64,000 nucleotides of DNA from Colletes latitarsis. Its lineage: Eukaryota; Arthropoda; Insecta; Hymenoptera; Colletidae. This document shows, piece by piece, positions 1 through 13,210 of the stretch (positions are counted from its first letter, which is position 1; the number at the start of each line of letters is the position of its first letter). The position numbers were made by a program, and so were the translations under genes. The DNA lies in the NCBI RefSeq assembly GCF_051014445.1, contig NC_135144.1:7192001-7256000 (forward strand), written 5' to 3'. The notes beneath the pieces were generated by a model that saw nothing but the letters and a program-made list of their open reading frames with translations, was not told the DNA's origin and made no database searches.

Positions 1-1597
1 AAGAATACCAATTTGTTGATGGAGGCTTCGTTAAAAAGTTATTAACGTTTCAAGTTTCATATCGACTTGAAAATTTATCGGCGAAAAAATTCTTTTCTCT
101 GAAAAATCTGAAAAAATTATTTTTGGTTTCGAGGGTCAATTATAATCATTTTTGGTCAATAGACAAACCCCCGAAATCCTACCCAATTTCGAGAAAAAAA
201 TTCATTACCGAAAATATAATTTCTGGCCAGAAATGTCTGCCCGAATTTTCACGCGAATCTTTGAAACATCATAACTTCTGAACGGATTGGACAATTTTAA
301 TGTTTAAAAAAGCAAACTACGCGCATTTTGGTGGAGAATATGTAGCAATCGCAAAAATATTCGAAAAGTTGGTCTTTAACCCCGCAAAATGAGAAAAATC
401 CCATAAAAATGGTCCAATTTTCAAACAGCCATAACTCCTGCAATTGTGAATATATTTCAATGAAACTTTTTTCTGAAGTAGAGCTCATAGGTACCTACAA
501 AAAAGTATTAGACAACTTTTCTGTAGGGCGTCAAACAAAATTACTAAAAATCAAAAATGAGTTTTTAACAATAATTGACAGGGGGTAGGTGCTTAAATTT
601 TTCAGCCAAAACAAAATTTTCCAAATCGTTCTAAAAAAATTATTTTCAGTTGCAGGGGTCAATTACAATCATTTTTGATCATTACACATATCCTCGAAAT
701 CCTACGTACTTACGGAAAAAAAATTCTTTACCGAAAATATAATATTTGGCCAGAAATGGTTCCTCATGCAAATGTTTAAAATATCATAACTCTTGAACGG
801 ATTGGAGGATTTTAATGTTTCAAAAGTCAAACAACGCGTATTTTGACGTAGAATATGTAGAAATTCTAACAATATTCGAAAAGTTATTCCTTGGCCCCCT
901 AAAGTTAGAAAAACCACAATGGTCCAATTTTTAAACGGCCATAACTTTTACAATATTGAGGAGAGCTCATTGAAATTTAGTCTAGCAGTAGAGCCTATGG
1001 ATACCTACGAAAAAGTATTGGACAACGTTTCCGTGCAGCGTCAAACAAACTTGAAAAACGAATTTTTAAGAAAAATCGACAGGGGATAGTGCCTACATTT
1101 TTCGGTGAAAAAAAAAATTTCGAATCGTTCTAAAAAAATTATTTTTAGTTGCAGGGATGAATTGCAATCATTTTTAGTGAATAGACATACCTCCGAAATC
1201 CTACCCAATTTCGAAAAAAAAATTCATTACCGAAAATATAATCTGTGACCTGAAATGGTTCCCCGAAATTTCACGCGAATCTTTGAAACATCATAACTTC
1301 TGAACGGATTGGAGGATTTTAATGTTTCAAAATTCAAACTACACGTATTTTGATGGAGATGATGTGGAAATTCCAAAAATATTCGAAAAGTTGTTCCTTG
1401 CCCCGAAAAGTCAGAAAAACCTCATAAAAATGGTCCAATTTTCAAACAGCCATTACTCCTACAATAGTGAACATATTTCAATGAAACTTTTTCCTGAACT
1501 AGAGCACATGGGCACCTACAAAAAAGTATTAAATAACTTTTTTGTAGAGCGTTAAACAAAATTGTTAAAAATGAAAAACGAATTTTTAAGAAAAAAT
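1..1597 (-). mobile_element. CAGGGTG-family element, left part (cut by window edge)
   Basis: The first 50 bases match the inner part of the family's left terminal repeat (the GGAGGCTTCGTTAA block), so the true end lies outside the window. The interior is in the reverse orientation: modules such as GAGCTCATAGGTACCTAC and CCGAAATCCTACCCA read as reverse complements of those in forward copies. About three modules follow each other. Homology stops near 1597, where a TA-rich low-complexity stretch begins. No protein function is visible. The short minus-strand ORF at 297-488 is the recurring repeat ORF seen in many copies. Confidence 0.8.
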
Positions 1598-3128
1598 GTA
1601 CATTTGTATATGTAAATACAGTATATATATATACATATACACTATATGTATAGTAATAAATAAAGTAATAATTTTAGGTCACGTTAGCATTATATTCTCG
1701 AGCCATTCAGCGAATAGTTCGCTCGTAACATCGTTTCTTCCTCTGTCAGATACGAGAATCCATAAAAGAGTTTCCCTGTGTCGCACAATTTCCTTTTTGT
1801 CTTGAATCTAAATCATGTGGGACAGCCATGAGTGCCGTAGCATCCTCGCGAATTTCTACGCAGGAAAGACGGGAGCCCTGACAAGGGCGTCGGAATGCGT
1901 CGCGAAATTGCTACGCCGACAAATTCGATCTTTATTCGAAGGCTGCATTGTTGGTTGCGCAACCGACCGGGCGTAATTGAATAGATTCGACGCTGAAACC
2001 TTTCTTAAACGCTTTTGAAATGTTTTCGAGGCGGTATTGAAACCGTCCTGCAATGTTTCTAAAATATGTTCGGAACGAACGCACAATTTCGAAGCGTTTT
2101 TTTTTTTTTTTTAATTCTGTTGGAAACCGAAATAAAGATATGCTCAAATTCGAGGAAAGAGAATTATAGAATTTATGGAAAATTTCTCGGAATTTTTCCT
2201 TGACATTTTTTGATATATGCATTCATCGCGTTTTTATATTCAACGACTTTGCGTGCAGTAATTTGCGGAGATAAAAATTTGTACCGCGGCCAAATCGGCG
2301 ACAGCAAGGAAGCGAGTTGCTCGTAAAGTTCTGTCGTTATGAAAACTTTCTTAATTATCGTAATTTAAAGTTGTACACAAAATTACGTACTATTGGAGCC
2401 GTTGCATTCGTTACATACTTCGATATTTTATTTAGACACGTAACTTTGCAACGTTCAATTTGTGTACTAATAGTTGGGGAATATTAAATTATGATAATTT
2501 ATGCCGGCGAACTTTGTCCACTAAATTTTGGACGCAGATCGCGGCAAACCGGACCACGAGACTGATTCTGAAACGTAAAACGTTTCGCCAACATTGAATT
2601 TACAACTCACAGTAACGAAAGCACCCAAGTTGTTATTACTACAATTTTTATTAAACGTTCTTTACTATCGAATTTATTTCGATAAAATTTTCTTTAAATA
2701 TTTATCGTGGAGTTGGAACGATTTTAAAAATTCTAATTAAACTTTCAACAAAAAATCAAAGTTTTAATCGCAACGCTTTTATGATTCTACTCACGTTGAT
2801 TTTCTTAAAACACTTCCATAAGTTGAAATTGCTTCTGTAAACTTTTATAAACCTTCATGAGGAATCTCTATGACTCGAAATATTTTTTATTTTTAATCAA
2901 AAGGCATCAATCTTTTAATCCTCAATCTCAAGTATTATCGATGTGGTTATGAACAATAAATTTAAAAACTTTGGACATATCTTTCTCTTTATTGTACTTT
3001 ATCTATATTGGTGCTTGACATAATATAAATATGAACATAAACTGTTCATCGGCAACATAGAGAAGGAATAATTAATGATTTGTTACGACTATATTTGACG
3101 TCATTTAAAACCACATAAATTTCTCAAT
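1598..3128. other. low-copy AT-rich segment between two repeat blocks
   Basis: This 1.5-kb stretch has no match to the flanking CAGGGTG repeats. It starts with a TA microsatellite (about 1605-1660), has a somewhat GC-richer patch at 1800-2090, and is AT-rich after that. Overlapping ORFs at 1856-2222 lie on one strand in two frames and look accidental. It is flanked by repeat modules in opposite orientation, so it could be host DNA between two insertions or sequence caught inside a foldback-type element. Confidence 0.6.
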
Positions 3129-4836
3129 TCTCAATCACAAAAGTACGTAGGATTTCGGGGGTATGTGCATTTACCAAAAATGATGGTAATCAACCCCTGC
3201 AACAGAAAATAATTTTTCGAGAACGATTTAAAAATTTTTCTATTCACCAAAAAATTTAGGCAGCCACACCTGTCGATTTTTCTTAAAAATTCGTTTTTGA
3301 TTTTTAGTAATTTTGTTTGACGCCGTATAGAAAAGTTGCTTAATACTTTTTTGTAGGTATTCATGAGCTCTACTTCAGGAAAAAGTTGCATTGAAATATA
3401 TTCACTATTGCAGTAGTTATAGCTGTTTGAAAATTGGACCATCTTTATGGGGTTTTTCTCACTTCACGGTATTAAGCAACAACTTTTTCAATATTTTTAG
3501 AATTTCTACATATTCTCCACCAAAATACGCGTTGTTTGACTTTTGAAACATTAAAATCCTCCAATCCGTTCAGGAGTTATGATATTTTAAACATTTGCAT
3601 AAAATTTCGAGGAATCATTTCTGGCCAGATATTATATTTTCGGTACAGAATTTTTTTTTTCGTAAGTACGTAGGATTTCGGGGATATGTGTAATTAACAA
3701 AAATGATTATAATCAACCCCTGCAACAGAAAATAATTTTTCGAGAACGATTTGAAAATTTTTCTATTCACCAAAAAATTTAGGCAGCTACCCTTGTCGAT
3801 TTTTCTTAAAAATTCGTTTTTCATTTTTAGTAATTTTGTTTGACGCCCTACAGAAAAGTTGTCTAATACTTTTTTGTAGGTACCCGTAAGCTCTACTTCA
3901 GAAAAAAGTTTCATTGAAATATATTCACAATTATAGGAATTACAGCAGTTTGAAAATTGGACCATTTTTATGGGGATTTTCTCATTTTGCGGGGTCAAGG
4001 ACCAACTTTTTCAATATTTTTAGAATTTCTGCATATTCTCCATCAAAATACGCTTTGTTTGCTTTTTTAAACATTAAAATTGTCCAATCCGTTCAGAAGT
4101 TATGACATTTTAAAGATTCGCACAAAAGTTATTAAAAAATTAAATTAAAAAATTTCAAATCGTTTTGAAAAAATTATTTTTGATTGCAAGGGTCAATTAC
4201 AATAATTTTTGGTGAATACACATACCTCCGAATTCCTACGTACTTTCGAGAAAAAAATTCGTTACCGAAAATATAATGTCTGATCATGAATGAATGATTC
4301 CCCTGAAATTTCATGTGTTTCAAATTGTTCTGGAAAAATTATTTTCGATTGCGGGGGTCAATTACAATCATTTTTGGTGAATAGACATACCCCCGAAATT
4401 CTACCTACTTTCTAGAAAAAAATTCAAGAAGGCATGAAATTTTTCGACGGAAAAAAAGAATTTCAAATCATTCTAAAAAAATTACTTTTGGTTACGGGGG
4501 TCAATTACAGTAATTTTTGGTGAATAGACATACCCCCGAAATCTTACTCACTTTCGAGAAAAAAATTCGTGTAGGTAGACAAATTTTAAATTGTTCCAAA
4601 GAAATTATTTTTGGTTACGGAGATCAATTATAGTTATTTTTGGTGGATACACATACCCTCGAAATCCTACGTACTTTCGAGAAATAATTCTTTACCGAAA
4701 GTCTAACGTATCCGGAAATATTTCTATAACTTTTTAACGAAGCCTCCATCAACAAATTAGTATTCTTGATTTTCGTCTTATTTTGGCCTCTATAATCTCC
4801 CATTAAAACTTTTCCCAGGGGTGGCCGAACACCCTG
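3129..4836 (+). mobile_element. CAGGGTG-family element(s), chimeric, with right terminus
   Basis: Positions 3129 to about 4125 hold forward modules, including the recurring ORF at 3914-4105. From about 4130 the orientation flips: the sequence resumes with the block that normally follows a left terminus and continues in reverse orientation to the right terminal repeat, ending CACCCTG at 4836 followed by TATA. The switch without an intervening terminus suggests two copies joined by nested insertion, recombination or deletion. Confidence 0.8.
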
Positions 4837-5720
4837 TATATTGTTCCTTACTAAATATATTATCATTTATTATTCCTAATCGACTTGTTTTTCCTCACTG
4901 CGCCAACATTTTTTATATCTTCTTCATAGTTTATCGAACACTAATAAGAAGTAGGCGTACGAAAAAAAATTACTACCAATTTCTTAAGGAATCAATACTT
5001 TCGAGAGTCCTTTGACAAACGTCAAACGGGAAATCGTTACGATTTGTAAAATACATCGCGATGCGATCCCTTTGAAGCTCAGACGGCGGTTTTTCTTTTC
5101 GCGTGGAGCAACTCGAGGCAGATTCTGCGTAGACATGGCTCCGGTCGTGTTGTCAATTTTAGACATCCAGCACGGAGCCGCATCGTTTCCTTTAACGATG
5201 GCGTATTCCACGAAAGCTAGGCGTATCGCGGCGATATATTTTCAGACGAAGAAATTGCGGCTGTTCGTGACAGAGGCGACAGTCCAACGCAACGACGAAT
5301 TTATGGATCCGTTATTGCACCTTCCCACGAAACGTTGTCCGTCATTTCGGAAGCAACACGCGTAAAACGAGCATTCTGCGACGAGATGGATTCCCAAGAC
5401 GAACGAGCAACTAAAGATACCTTTGTCGCATAGACGAGGAATTATTTTGCGACGCCATTTCGCTCAACCCTATCCGCCGAACCTTCTTTTTATTATTTTC
5501 CGTCCCTTGCTTTGGGTACTTCTAGAAATTTGATTTAAAATTTATTACTACGATTGAATATTCTTCGCGACCCTTAAAAAAACGATAATTTATTTACTTT
5601 ATAATTTATTATTTACCCTTAATTAATAACGATACAGTGCTTCTTTTAATCAAGAATTCTCATGTTGTTGGTAAATAAACTAAACTCATAAATTATTGTT
5701 GTATAAGAAAGTGTTGTTTT
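4837..5720. other. low-copy DNA with a GC-richer patch
   Basis: No recognised gene. Positions 5015-5410 are richer in GC and CpG than their surroundings and carry overlapping ORFs on both strands (5012-5365 plus, 4984-5211 minus). Neither has a recognisable domain or a convincing pair of splice sites. A regulatory island or an untranslated exon is possible. The remainder is AT-rich. Confidence 0.4.
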
Positions 5721-5721
5721 T

Positions 5722-5906
5722 TTTTTTTATCAAGATATGAAAGTCACTTTCAATTTTTTATAATAAAATGGTTAATATTCCCACATTTAGATAAAGCATT
5801 AAATTTCACATAAAAAAGTATTATACTTTTGTATAGTTATATTTGATATAATACTTTTTTATATAGAATTTAATGCTTTATCTAAATGTGGGAATATTAA
5901 CCATTA
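5722..5906. mobile_element. truncated copy of the palindromic MITE
   Basis: It shares the hairpin core of the 5909-6203 element: TTAATATTCCCACATTTAG and its reverse complement flank a short centre. It lacks the outer terminal sequence on the right, where the complete copy begins directly at 5909 after TA. The left side starts within the arm, near the TATCAAGATATGAAAG block. This reads as an older copy invaded by a younger one. Confidence 0.75.
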
Positions 5907-5908
5907 TA

Positions 5909-6203
5909 CAGGGTGAGTCTCGTAACATGATTTCATTTTATGCTTTTTTATCAAGATATGAAAGACACTTTTAATTTCTAAAATAGAATGGTTAATATTC
6001 CCACATTTAGATAAAGCATTAAATTCTACATAAAAAAGTATTATGTCAAATATTACTATACAAAAGTATAATACTTTTTTATGTGAAATTTAATGCTTTA
6101 TCTAAATGTGGGAATATTAACCATTCTATTTTAGAAATTTAAAGTGTCTTTCATATCTTGACAAAAAAGCATAAAATGAAATCATGTTACGAGACTCACC
6201 CTG
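5909..6203. mobile_element. palindromic MITE, complete, TA flanks
   Basis: The 295-bp element begins CAGGGTGAGTCTCGTAACAT and ends with its reverse complement, flanked by TA on both sides. The inverted repeat continues for about 135 bp per arm with few mismatches and leaves only a short centre near 6050, so almost the whole element can fold into one hairpin. There is no coding capacity. The TA flanks and size fit a non-autonomous Tc1/mariner-type element. The family is inferred from the termini only. Confidence 0.8.
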
Positions 6204-6205
6204 TA

Positions 6206-7509
6206 TATTGCTCCACCAACTAGAAGGATTATGCACATTATTAGTTAATTAGTTATCTGTGCATCGAAAAAGCTGATATTCCATGAAGAATGTTTTTAAA
6301 TTTAATTTCTAAGAAATTACGTCATAAATGTTTTTGTTATGAAAACGAATAGAAAATTATATAGTTTATAGTTAACGTCTCCAACTACATTTCTCCCCTT
6401 TGGCCAACATTTTTCGATTTTATATAATTAATGATTTAATTTGGTACACTTTAAATATACCTTATATAGTTCACAATTAAAATTATGTAGAAATCTCTTC
6501 TTAAAACGATAAACTTGTAAGTTATTTGTCAGTTGTAGCACAAGAACCACGTTAAGTTAAATTAGAAGTGTACAGTAAACGTTTTGATCACTATTTTATT
6601 ATTAATTACTGTCCCTGTTAAAAATAGCAGTGTGTGATTTGAATTTGGCGCCTTGATTGGATTGATTTCGGACAATTTATTAAGTTGCTCTGTAACAGTG
6701 AGATAAACCAAATAAATAAAGTGTGTTAAAGATATCCTGTTTCTTTTCTTAACAGTCCCAATTATGACTCTGAATACTGAGACACAAATTAGTTTAGCTG
6801 AGACACCAATGAAATTTTTAATACGCTTAATGCGATTAGAACAAACTTTGTAACGAAGAACAATAATTGATGTCGAGATGATCAATTAATCTTGAATAAT
6901 GTTCGGTGAATAGCAAGTATCTTCCTACGCCAAACTGTACATTGATAGTTTAATCTGTTTGTGCCCAAGTTGCACTAAGCTTTCCAATTAACCACACTAA
7001 TCTCGTTTACCTAAGGTCACTTTAATTAACTCAAGCCAACCACGTAGTATTCCGAACATACTGTAGGGGAATCTAAACTCAAAGCTTGAAGACATCACTC
7101 ATAAATATCGCTTTAATAATTCATTCGAGCGGTCGCTACGAATTATGAACATAACAATCGCAAAACGAGGACAGATGGTAGTTATTAATATTCGAATTTC
7201 GTCTAATTTCTAATAAATAATACTGCGATCGTACGACGTGTGTATTTAGTTTTTAACAACAAACTTCAGTAGAATAACGCTGATTTAATTATTTATTTTA
7301 TTTGGGATAAATTATAATACGTGCAGTGAAAATTACATTCAAATACCATAAATTGTCGTTATATTACGATAATGGCCACGATTTTTAATTTAAACTTCGT
7401 ATTATATGTTCATCGACAACTTTCAATATCCATTATTGGTGACTTTGTAGTTTTGTTCTATAGAGAGATTACAAACAACTATACAAGTTTATACTTCTCC
7501 TGAAAAGGA
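6206..7509. other. AT-rich low-copy DNA
   Basis: No gene is supported. A minus-strand ORF at 6562-6885 (107 codons) has no recognisable motif and AT-driven composition. The sequence passes into satellite-like repeats from about 7510. Confidence 0.5.
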
Positions 7510-10500
7510 CTGAAATTTTTTAGAAAGAAGTGAAAAGTAGTCTCTTTATAAATAGTCAACCTTTTAGTAATTATTTTAATAAATAACTTTTAATATAATT
7601 GATAGTAATTTCTAATAAACAATATTTTGCTGAAATTGTGACTTTACATAATAAGTGAATTTTTATTAATTTCTCTTTATAAACTCTTCACAAGGAAACC
7701 AATCTTTTACTAATTATTCTAATAAATAACTTTTAATATAATTGATAATAATTTCTGATAAACAATATTTTGCTGAAATTGTGACTTTACATAATAAGTG
7801 AATTTTTATTAATTTCTCTTTATAAACTCTTCACAAGGAAACCAACCTTTTACTAATTATTCTAAGACACAATTTTTAAAATAACTGATAATAATTTCTA
7901 ATAAACAGTATTTTGCTAAAATTGTGAGATGGCTCACACGTTACATAATAAGTAAATTTTTATTAACTTCTCTTCATAAACTCTTCTCAAGGAAACCAAC
8001 ATTTTACTGAAATTGTGACATGGTTCACACGTTACGTAATAAGTGACTTTTTATTAATTTCTCTTTACAAACTCTTCACAAGGAAACCAACAGTTTACTA
8101 ATTATTCTAATAAGTAACTTTTAATATAATTAAATAGTAATTTCTAATAAATAGTATTTTGTTGAAATTACGAAATGCCTCACACGTTACGTAATAAGTG
8201 ACTTTTTATTAATTTCTCTATATAAACTCTTCACAAGGAAACTAACCTTTTACTAATTATTCTAATACACAATTTTTAAAATAACTGATAATAATATCTA
8301 ATAAATAGTATTTTGCTAAAATTGTGAGATGGCTCACACGTTACATAATAAGTGAATTTTTATTAATTTCTCTTTATAAACTCTTCACAAGGAAACCTAT
8401 CTTTTACTAATTATTCTAATAAACAGTTTTTAAAATAACTGATAATAATTTGTAATAAATAGTATTTTGCTGAAATTACGAAATGCTTCACACGTTACGT
8501 AATAAGTGACTTTTTATTAATTTCTCTTTACAAACTCTTCACAAGGAAACCAACAGTTTACTAATTATTCTAATAAGTAACTTTTAATATAATTAAATAG
8601 TAATTTCTAATAAATAGTATTTTGTTGAAATTACGAAATGCCTCACACGTTACGTAATAAGTGACTTTTTATTAATTTCTCTATATAAACTCTTCACAAG
8701 GAAACTAACCTTTTACTAATTATTCTAATACACAATTTTTAAAATAACTGATAATAATATCTAATAAATAGTATTTTGCTAAAATTGTGAGATGGCTCAC
8801 ACGTTACATAATAAGTGAATTTTTATTAATTTCTCTTTATAAACTCTTCACAAGGAAACCTATCTTTTACTAATTATTCTAATAAACAGTTTTTAAAATA
8901 ACTGATAATAATTTGTAATAAATAGTATTTTGCTGAAATTACGAAATGCTTCACACGTTACGTAATAAGTGACTTTTTATTAATTTCTCTTTACAAACTC
9001 TTCACAAGGAAACCAACAGTTTACTAATTATTCTAATAAGTAACTTTTAATATAATTAAATAGTAATTTCTAATAAATAGTATTTTGTTGAAATTACGAA
9101 ATGCCTCACACGTTACGTAATAAGTGACTTTTTATTGATTTCTCTATATGTATAAACTCTTCACAAGGAAACTAACCTTTTACTAATTATTCTAATACAC
9201 AATTTTTAAAATAACTGATAATAATATCTAATAAATAGTATTTTGCTAAAATTGTGAGATGGCTCACACGTTACATAATAAGTGAATTTTTATTAATTTC
9301 TCTTTATAAACTCTTCACAAGGAAACCTATCTTTTACTAATTATTCTAATAAACAGTTTTTAAAATAACTGATAATAATTTGTAATAAATAGTATTTTGC
9401 TGAAATTACGAAATGCTTCACACGTTACGTAATAAGTGACTTTTTATTAATTTCTCTTTACAAACTCTTCACAAGGAAACCAACAGTTTACTAATTATTC
9501 TAATAAGTAACTTTTAATATAATTAAATAGTAATTTCTAATAAATAGTATTTTGTTGAAATTACGAAATGCCTCACACGTTACGTAATAAGTGACTTTTT
9601 ATTAATTTCTCTATATAAACTCTTCACAAGGAAACTAACCTTTTACTAATTATTCTAATACACAATTTTTAAAATAACTGATAATAATATCTAATAAATA
9701 GTATTTTGCTAAAATTGTGAGATGGCTCACACGTTACATGATAAGTGAATCTTTATTAGTTTCTCTTTATAAACTCTTCACAAGGAAACCTATCTTTTAC
9801 TAATTATACTAATAAACAATTTTAAAAATAATTGATAATAATTTCTAATAAACAGCATTTTGCTAAAAGTGTGAGATGGCTCATACGTTGGATAATAAGT
9901 GAATTATTATGAAATTCTCTTTACAAACTCTTCACAAGGAAACCAACCTTTTACTTTTTATTCTAATAAACAATTTTTAAAATAATTGATAATAATTTCT
10001 AATAAACAGTATTTTGCTGAAATTGCAAGATGGTACACACGTTACATGATAAGTGAATATTTATTAGTTTCTCTTTATAAACTCTTCACAAAGAAACCTA
10101 TCTTTTACTATTTATTCTAATAAACAATTTTTAAAATAATTGATAATAATTTCTAATAAACAGTATTTTGCTGAAATTGCGAGATGGTACACACGTTACA
10201 TGATAAGTGAATCTTTATTAGTTTCTCTTTATAAACTCTTCACAAAGAAACCAACCTTTTACTAATTATTCCAATAAACAATTATAAAAATAATTGATAA
10301 TAATTTCTAATAAACAGCATTTTGCTAAAAGTGTGAGATGGCTCAAACGTTGGATAATAAGTGAATTATTATGAAATTCTCTTTACAAACTCTTCATAAG
10401 TAAACCAACCTTTTACTATTTATTCTAATAAACAATTTTAAAAATAATTGATAATAATTTCTAATAAACAGTATTTTGCTGAAATTGCGAGATGCTTCAT

Positions 10501-10530
10501 ACGTTAGATAATAAGTGAATTTTTATCAAG
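7510..10530. repeat. satellite array, 154/155-bp unit with 463-bp higher-order repeat
   Basis: The landmark CTCTTCACAAGGAAAC recurs at 7684, 7827, 8072, 8227, 8381, 8535, 8690, 8844, 8998, 9157, 9311, 9465, 9620 and on to about 10390, mostly 154-155 bp apart. Within 8072-9774 three distinguishable monomers alternate in fixed order, told apart by ...GTTGAAATTACGAAATGCC, ...GCTAAAATTGTGAGATGGC and ...GCTGAAATTACGAAATGCT. This gives a 463-bp higher-order unit repeated more than three times with near identity. Monomers at both edges are more diverged and irregular (a 143-bp and a 91-bp interval). There is no ORF of note. Confidence 0.93.
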
Positions 10531-10545
10531 TTCTTCGCGCCGTGG

Positions 10546-13208
10546 AACTCTCATGAATATTTCATTTGCATATTCAAATTCGTCCACCAACGTGCTATTA
10601 TTGGATCCATTCGGGTTTCAAATATTTTTCTGTGAATTGCTTACGGACACAAATTTTCAAAGCGCGATCGATACACGGACGCTTCGGAATTACCGATTTT
10701 TAATAAAGGGAATAGCTGGCCGGCCGTGGCTGCAACAGCAACGGATTTCGAAATTCGCCGACAAATATTTGTCCAGCAAATATTTTGATTGAAACGCGCG
10801 GTAATAAAAAAAAAAAAAAAAATGAAAAACTCTTTGGATTAACTCGAACATTTCCTTTCGCCTTCCTTTTTTATAATTATATAAACTTTTTCATCGACCA
10901 CATTTTTCTCATAACATCTATCAAACTAATGATTATTCTATAATTAACGAAAAGTGTATTAATTTAAATCTCAATTCAATATTCGCGATAATCTCTCGGT
11001 GAACGACTTGTGAACCAGAAACAAATATATTCATTTCCCTTTATGTTATAAATATTAGTATTATAATATTTTTATATATTAAATATTAGTATTTTAGTAT
11101 TTGAATATTAGTATTTTAGTAATTGAATATTTTTAAATTCACTGTCTTTACTAGGAAGCACAATTATTATATAATTATCGATCTATGTAGAAAGAAGAAG
11201 AGGAAAAGAATGGAGCGGTGCGAATCCAATTATCAGTTTCAATAATGAGTGAACGATAGGTCTGAGAAATTTTAACGAGATATGAAAAAGGAATAGGAGA
11301 TCTGATTGCTTGAGCGGGCGCGAAATGATCCATTTTAAGTGTTATTCGGACTCTGATTGTCAAATGTACTCGAAGGTAATTATAATTGTTAAAAGTGTTT
11401 CGATATCAAAGAAACACATTGAAATAATAAACTATTTAAAGAGGGAAGTGCATTTGCAATTTCTAAATTGCTTTATGAGTTTATTGCAATTATTAATACA
11501 TAATGAATAATTTTATTTGCTAGCTACGGTTAACAATTCGCTAATCTTCCGAACTTTGCATTCTCCATGATACGAAAAACATCTCAATGTCTTTGTCAAT
11601 TATTAACAGATTGAAAAACTATTTCTTTACACTCTGTATAATTACGTAGGCAAAATTATACTTAAATCATAATTTAAATGTAAGTAGTTACTTGTATTCA
11701 CTGTTTCAACCAACCATTGTAAACTTCCTAATTGCAAACGTGGAACTGTTAAGCTGTTTAAACAATGTGTGCCTAATACGTTTCAAATAATTACAGTTCT
11801 CGATAACCCGATTAGTTTCAAATAGTAGGAACTTGGGACTATTCCATATAGTTCCACTCGAAACCACTGTAATCCTTGCATTTGTAGCTTACAGATTACT
11901 GTGCGTTATCTGAATGCTATTTTTCAATATGCTAAAACAAGTTCAATAGAAGTTTCTAATAAAACTTCTGCGATAATTTGCTGTGACAATTATTCATGAT
12001 CTACGTAAATCCCGTGTTCACAAAAAAGCAGAACCACCCATTTCCATGTTACTTTCGTCATCTGTGTATTATAAATTCTACACTATTGTAATAATTTAAT
12101 ATAAATAAACCCATTAAAATGAAGTAACAAGAGTGCAACATCTGCCAGACTGTTAATTCGATTGAGCATATCACTACCTCTTGCCTGAAATACAAATTGA
12201 TGGAAACTCCGAAGAAGTAACCAGGACTGCAGATTCTTGCTCAAGAGTACTAAAATTTCTTAAACATATAAACATATTTCATTCAACTTAATCTCTGTGT
12301 CTAGCGTACCTTATATTTCTATGTTAAGCGTATAAATGTCATTTAATTTAACCTAATTCTATATCTAACGGTTGTAAGGCATCGTGGTTGCTAATAGATT
12401 GATGCAACAGTAAAAATTAAATAAAAAAAAAAGATCGTTTCAGTAAATTGTTTTTACCTCAGTTTTCATTTTCCAATCTAGTCAAGCAAATGTCCGAAGA
12501 CACGAACAGAAGTATAGTTTTCATAATATGTTTCTTAAAAGACTTTCAACGTCACTCTTCATAAATTGTTTCACGATTATCCGAGAAACATTTTTCCTTT
12601 CGCAAATCAGTTAACAAAATTCGAAAATACATTTATCTGCATTCTTTTGCAAAATAGACACGATGCAGGTGTACCTTTGATCAATACTGCACGACGTCTG
12701 CAATAATAAAATGCGATGTAACAACCTAAGACGATCGTATCGGGGACTCCCGGAGTTTTCTGCGCAGAGAACTCGCAGAGAATCGACGACGTCCATTCTG
12801 TATTGTCAGCCAACCGAAATCTGGCGTCTCGATACCGCAACGACAATGCACAAACCCGAAACGACGTTTCGTTCGACGAAGTTCCTGGCCCGTGTTGCAT
12901 AAAGTATTTCTCCGCGCGAGAAGCCGAAACCTACGCCGGAACACGACGTGCACTTACGAAGCGCGGGAAAGTCGAGGCCGACGGATATAAATTCGCGATG
13001 TCTGTCGAACGAAACTTCCACTTTCAATATGAATTTTGATAAAACGAAAGTTTCGCGACTGACACATCGCGACAAAGTTTAGATTCGAATAGGGGGCGCA
13101 GCATTTCCAATCTAGAATATCAAACGATACATTTTATATGCTATGTGCTCTTTATTATAATTAGACTGCGGATCTTTAGCGCGTAAAATATGTTGATATA
13201 TGAAAATA
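10546..13208. other. low-copy DNA with a GC-rich island at 12720-13080
   Basis: Positions 10546-10800 form a moderately GC-rich block next to the satellite. Positions 11040-11130 hold a short ATTAGTATTTTAGTA minisatellite. Positions 12720-13080 form a CpG-containing island with open frames on both strands (12607-12900, 12806-13075 minus; 12803-13039 plus) but no domain and no clear splice-site pair. It may be a promoter, untranslated exon or conserved non-coding element. I see no gene I can support. Confidence 0.4.
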
Positions 13209-13210
13209 TA

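Noticed and set aside
4984..5365. 117-codon plus ORF and 75-codon minus ORF
   Set aside because: They overlap on opposite strands without motifs; kept only as a GC-rich patch.
7510..10530. CRISPR-like array
   Set aside because: The spacing is regular but the whole unit is repeated with no unique spacers, and the genome is eukaryotic; it is a satellite.
12607..13075. Cluster of ORFs on both strands in a GC-rich island
   Set aside because: No frame has a recognisable domain or splice signals; open frames are expected by chance in GC-rich DNA with few stops.
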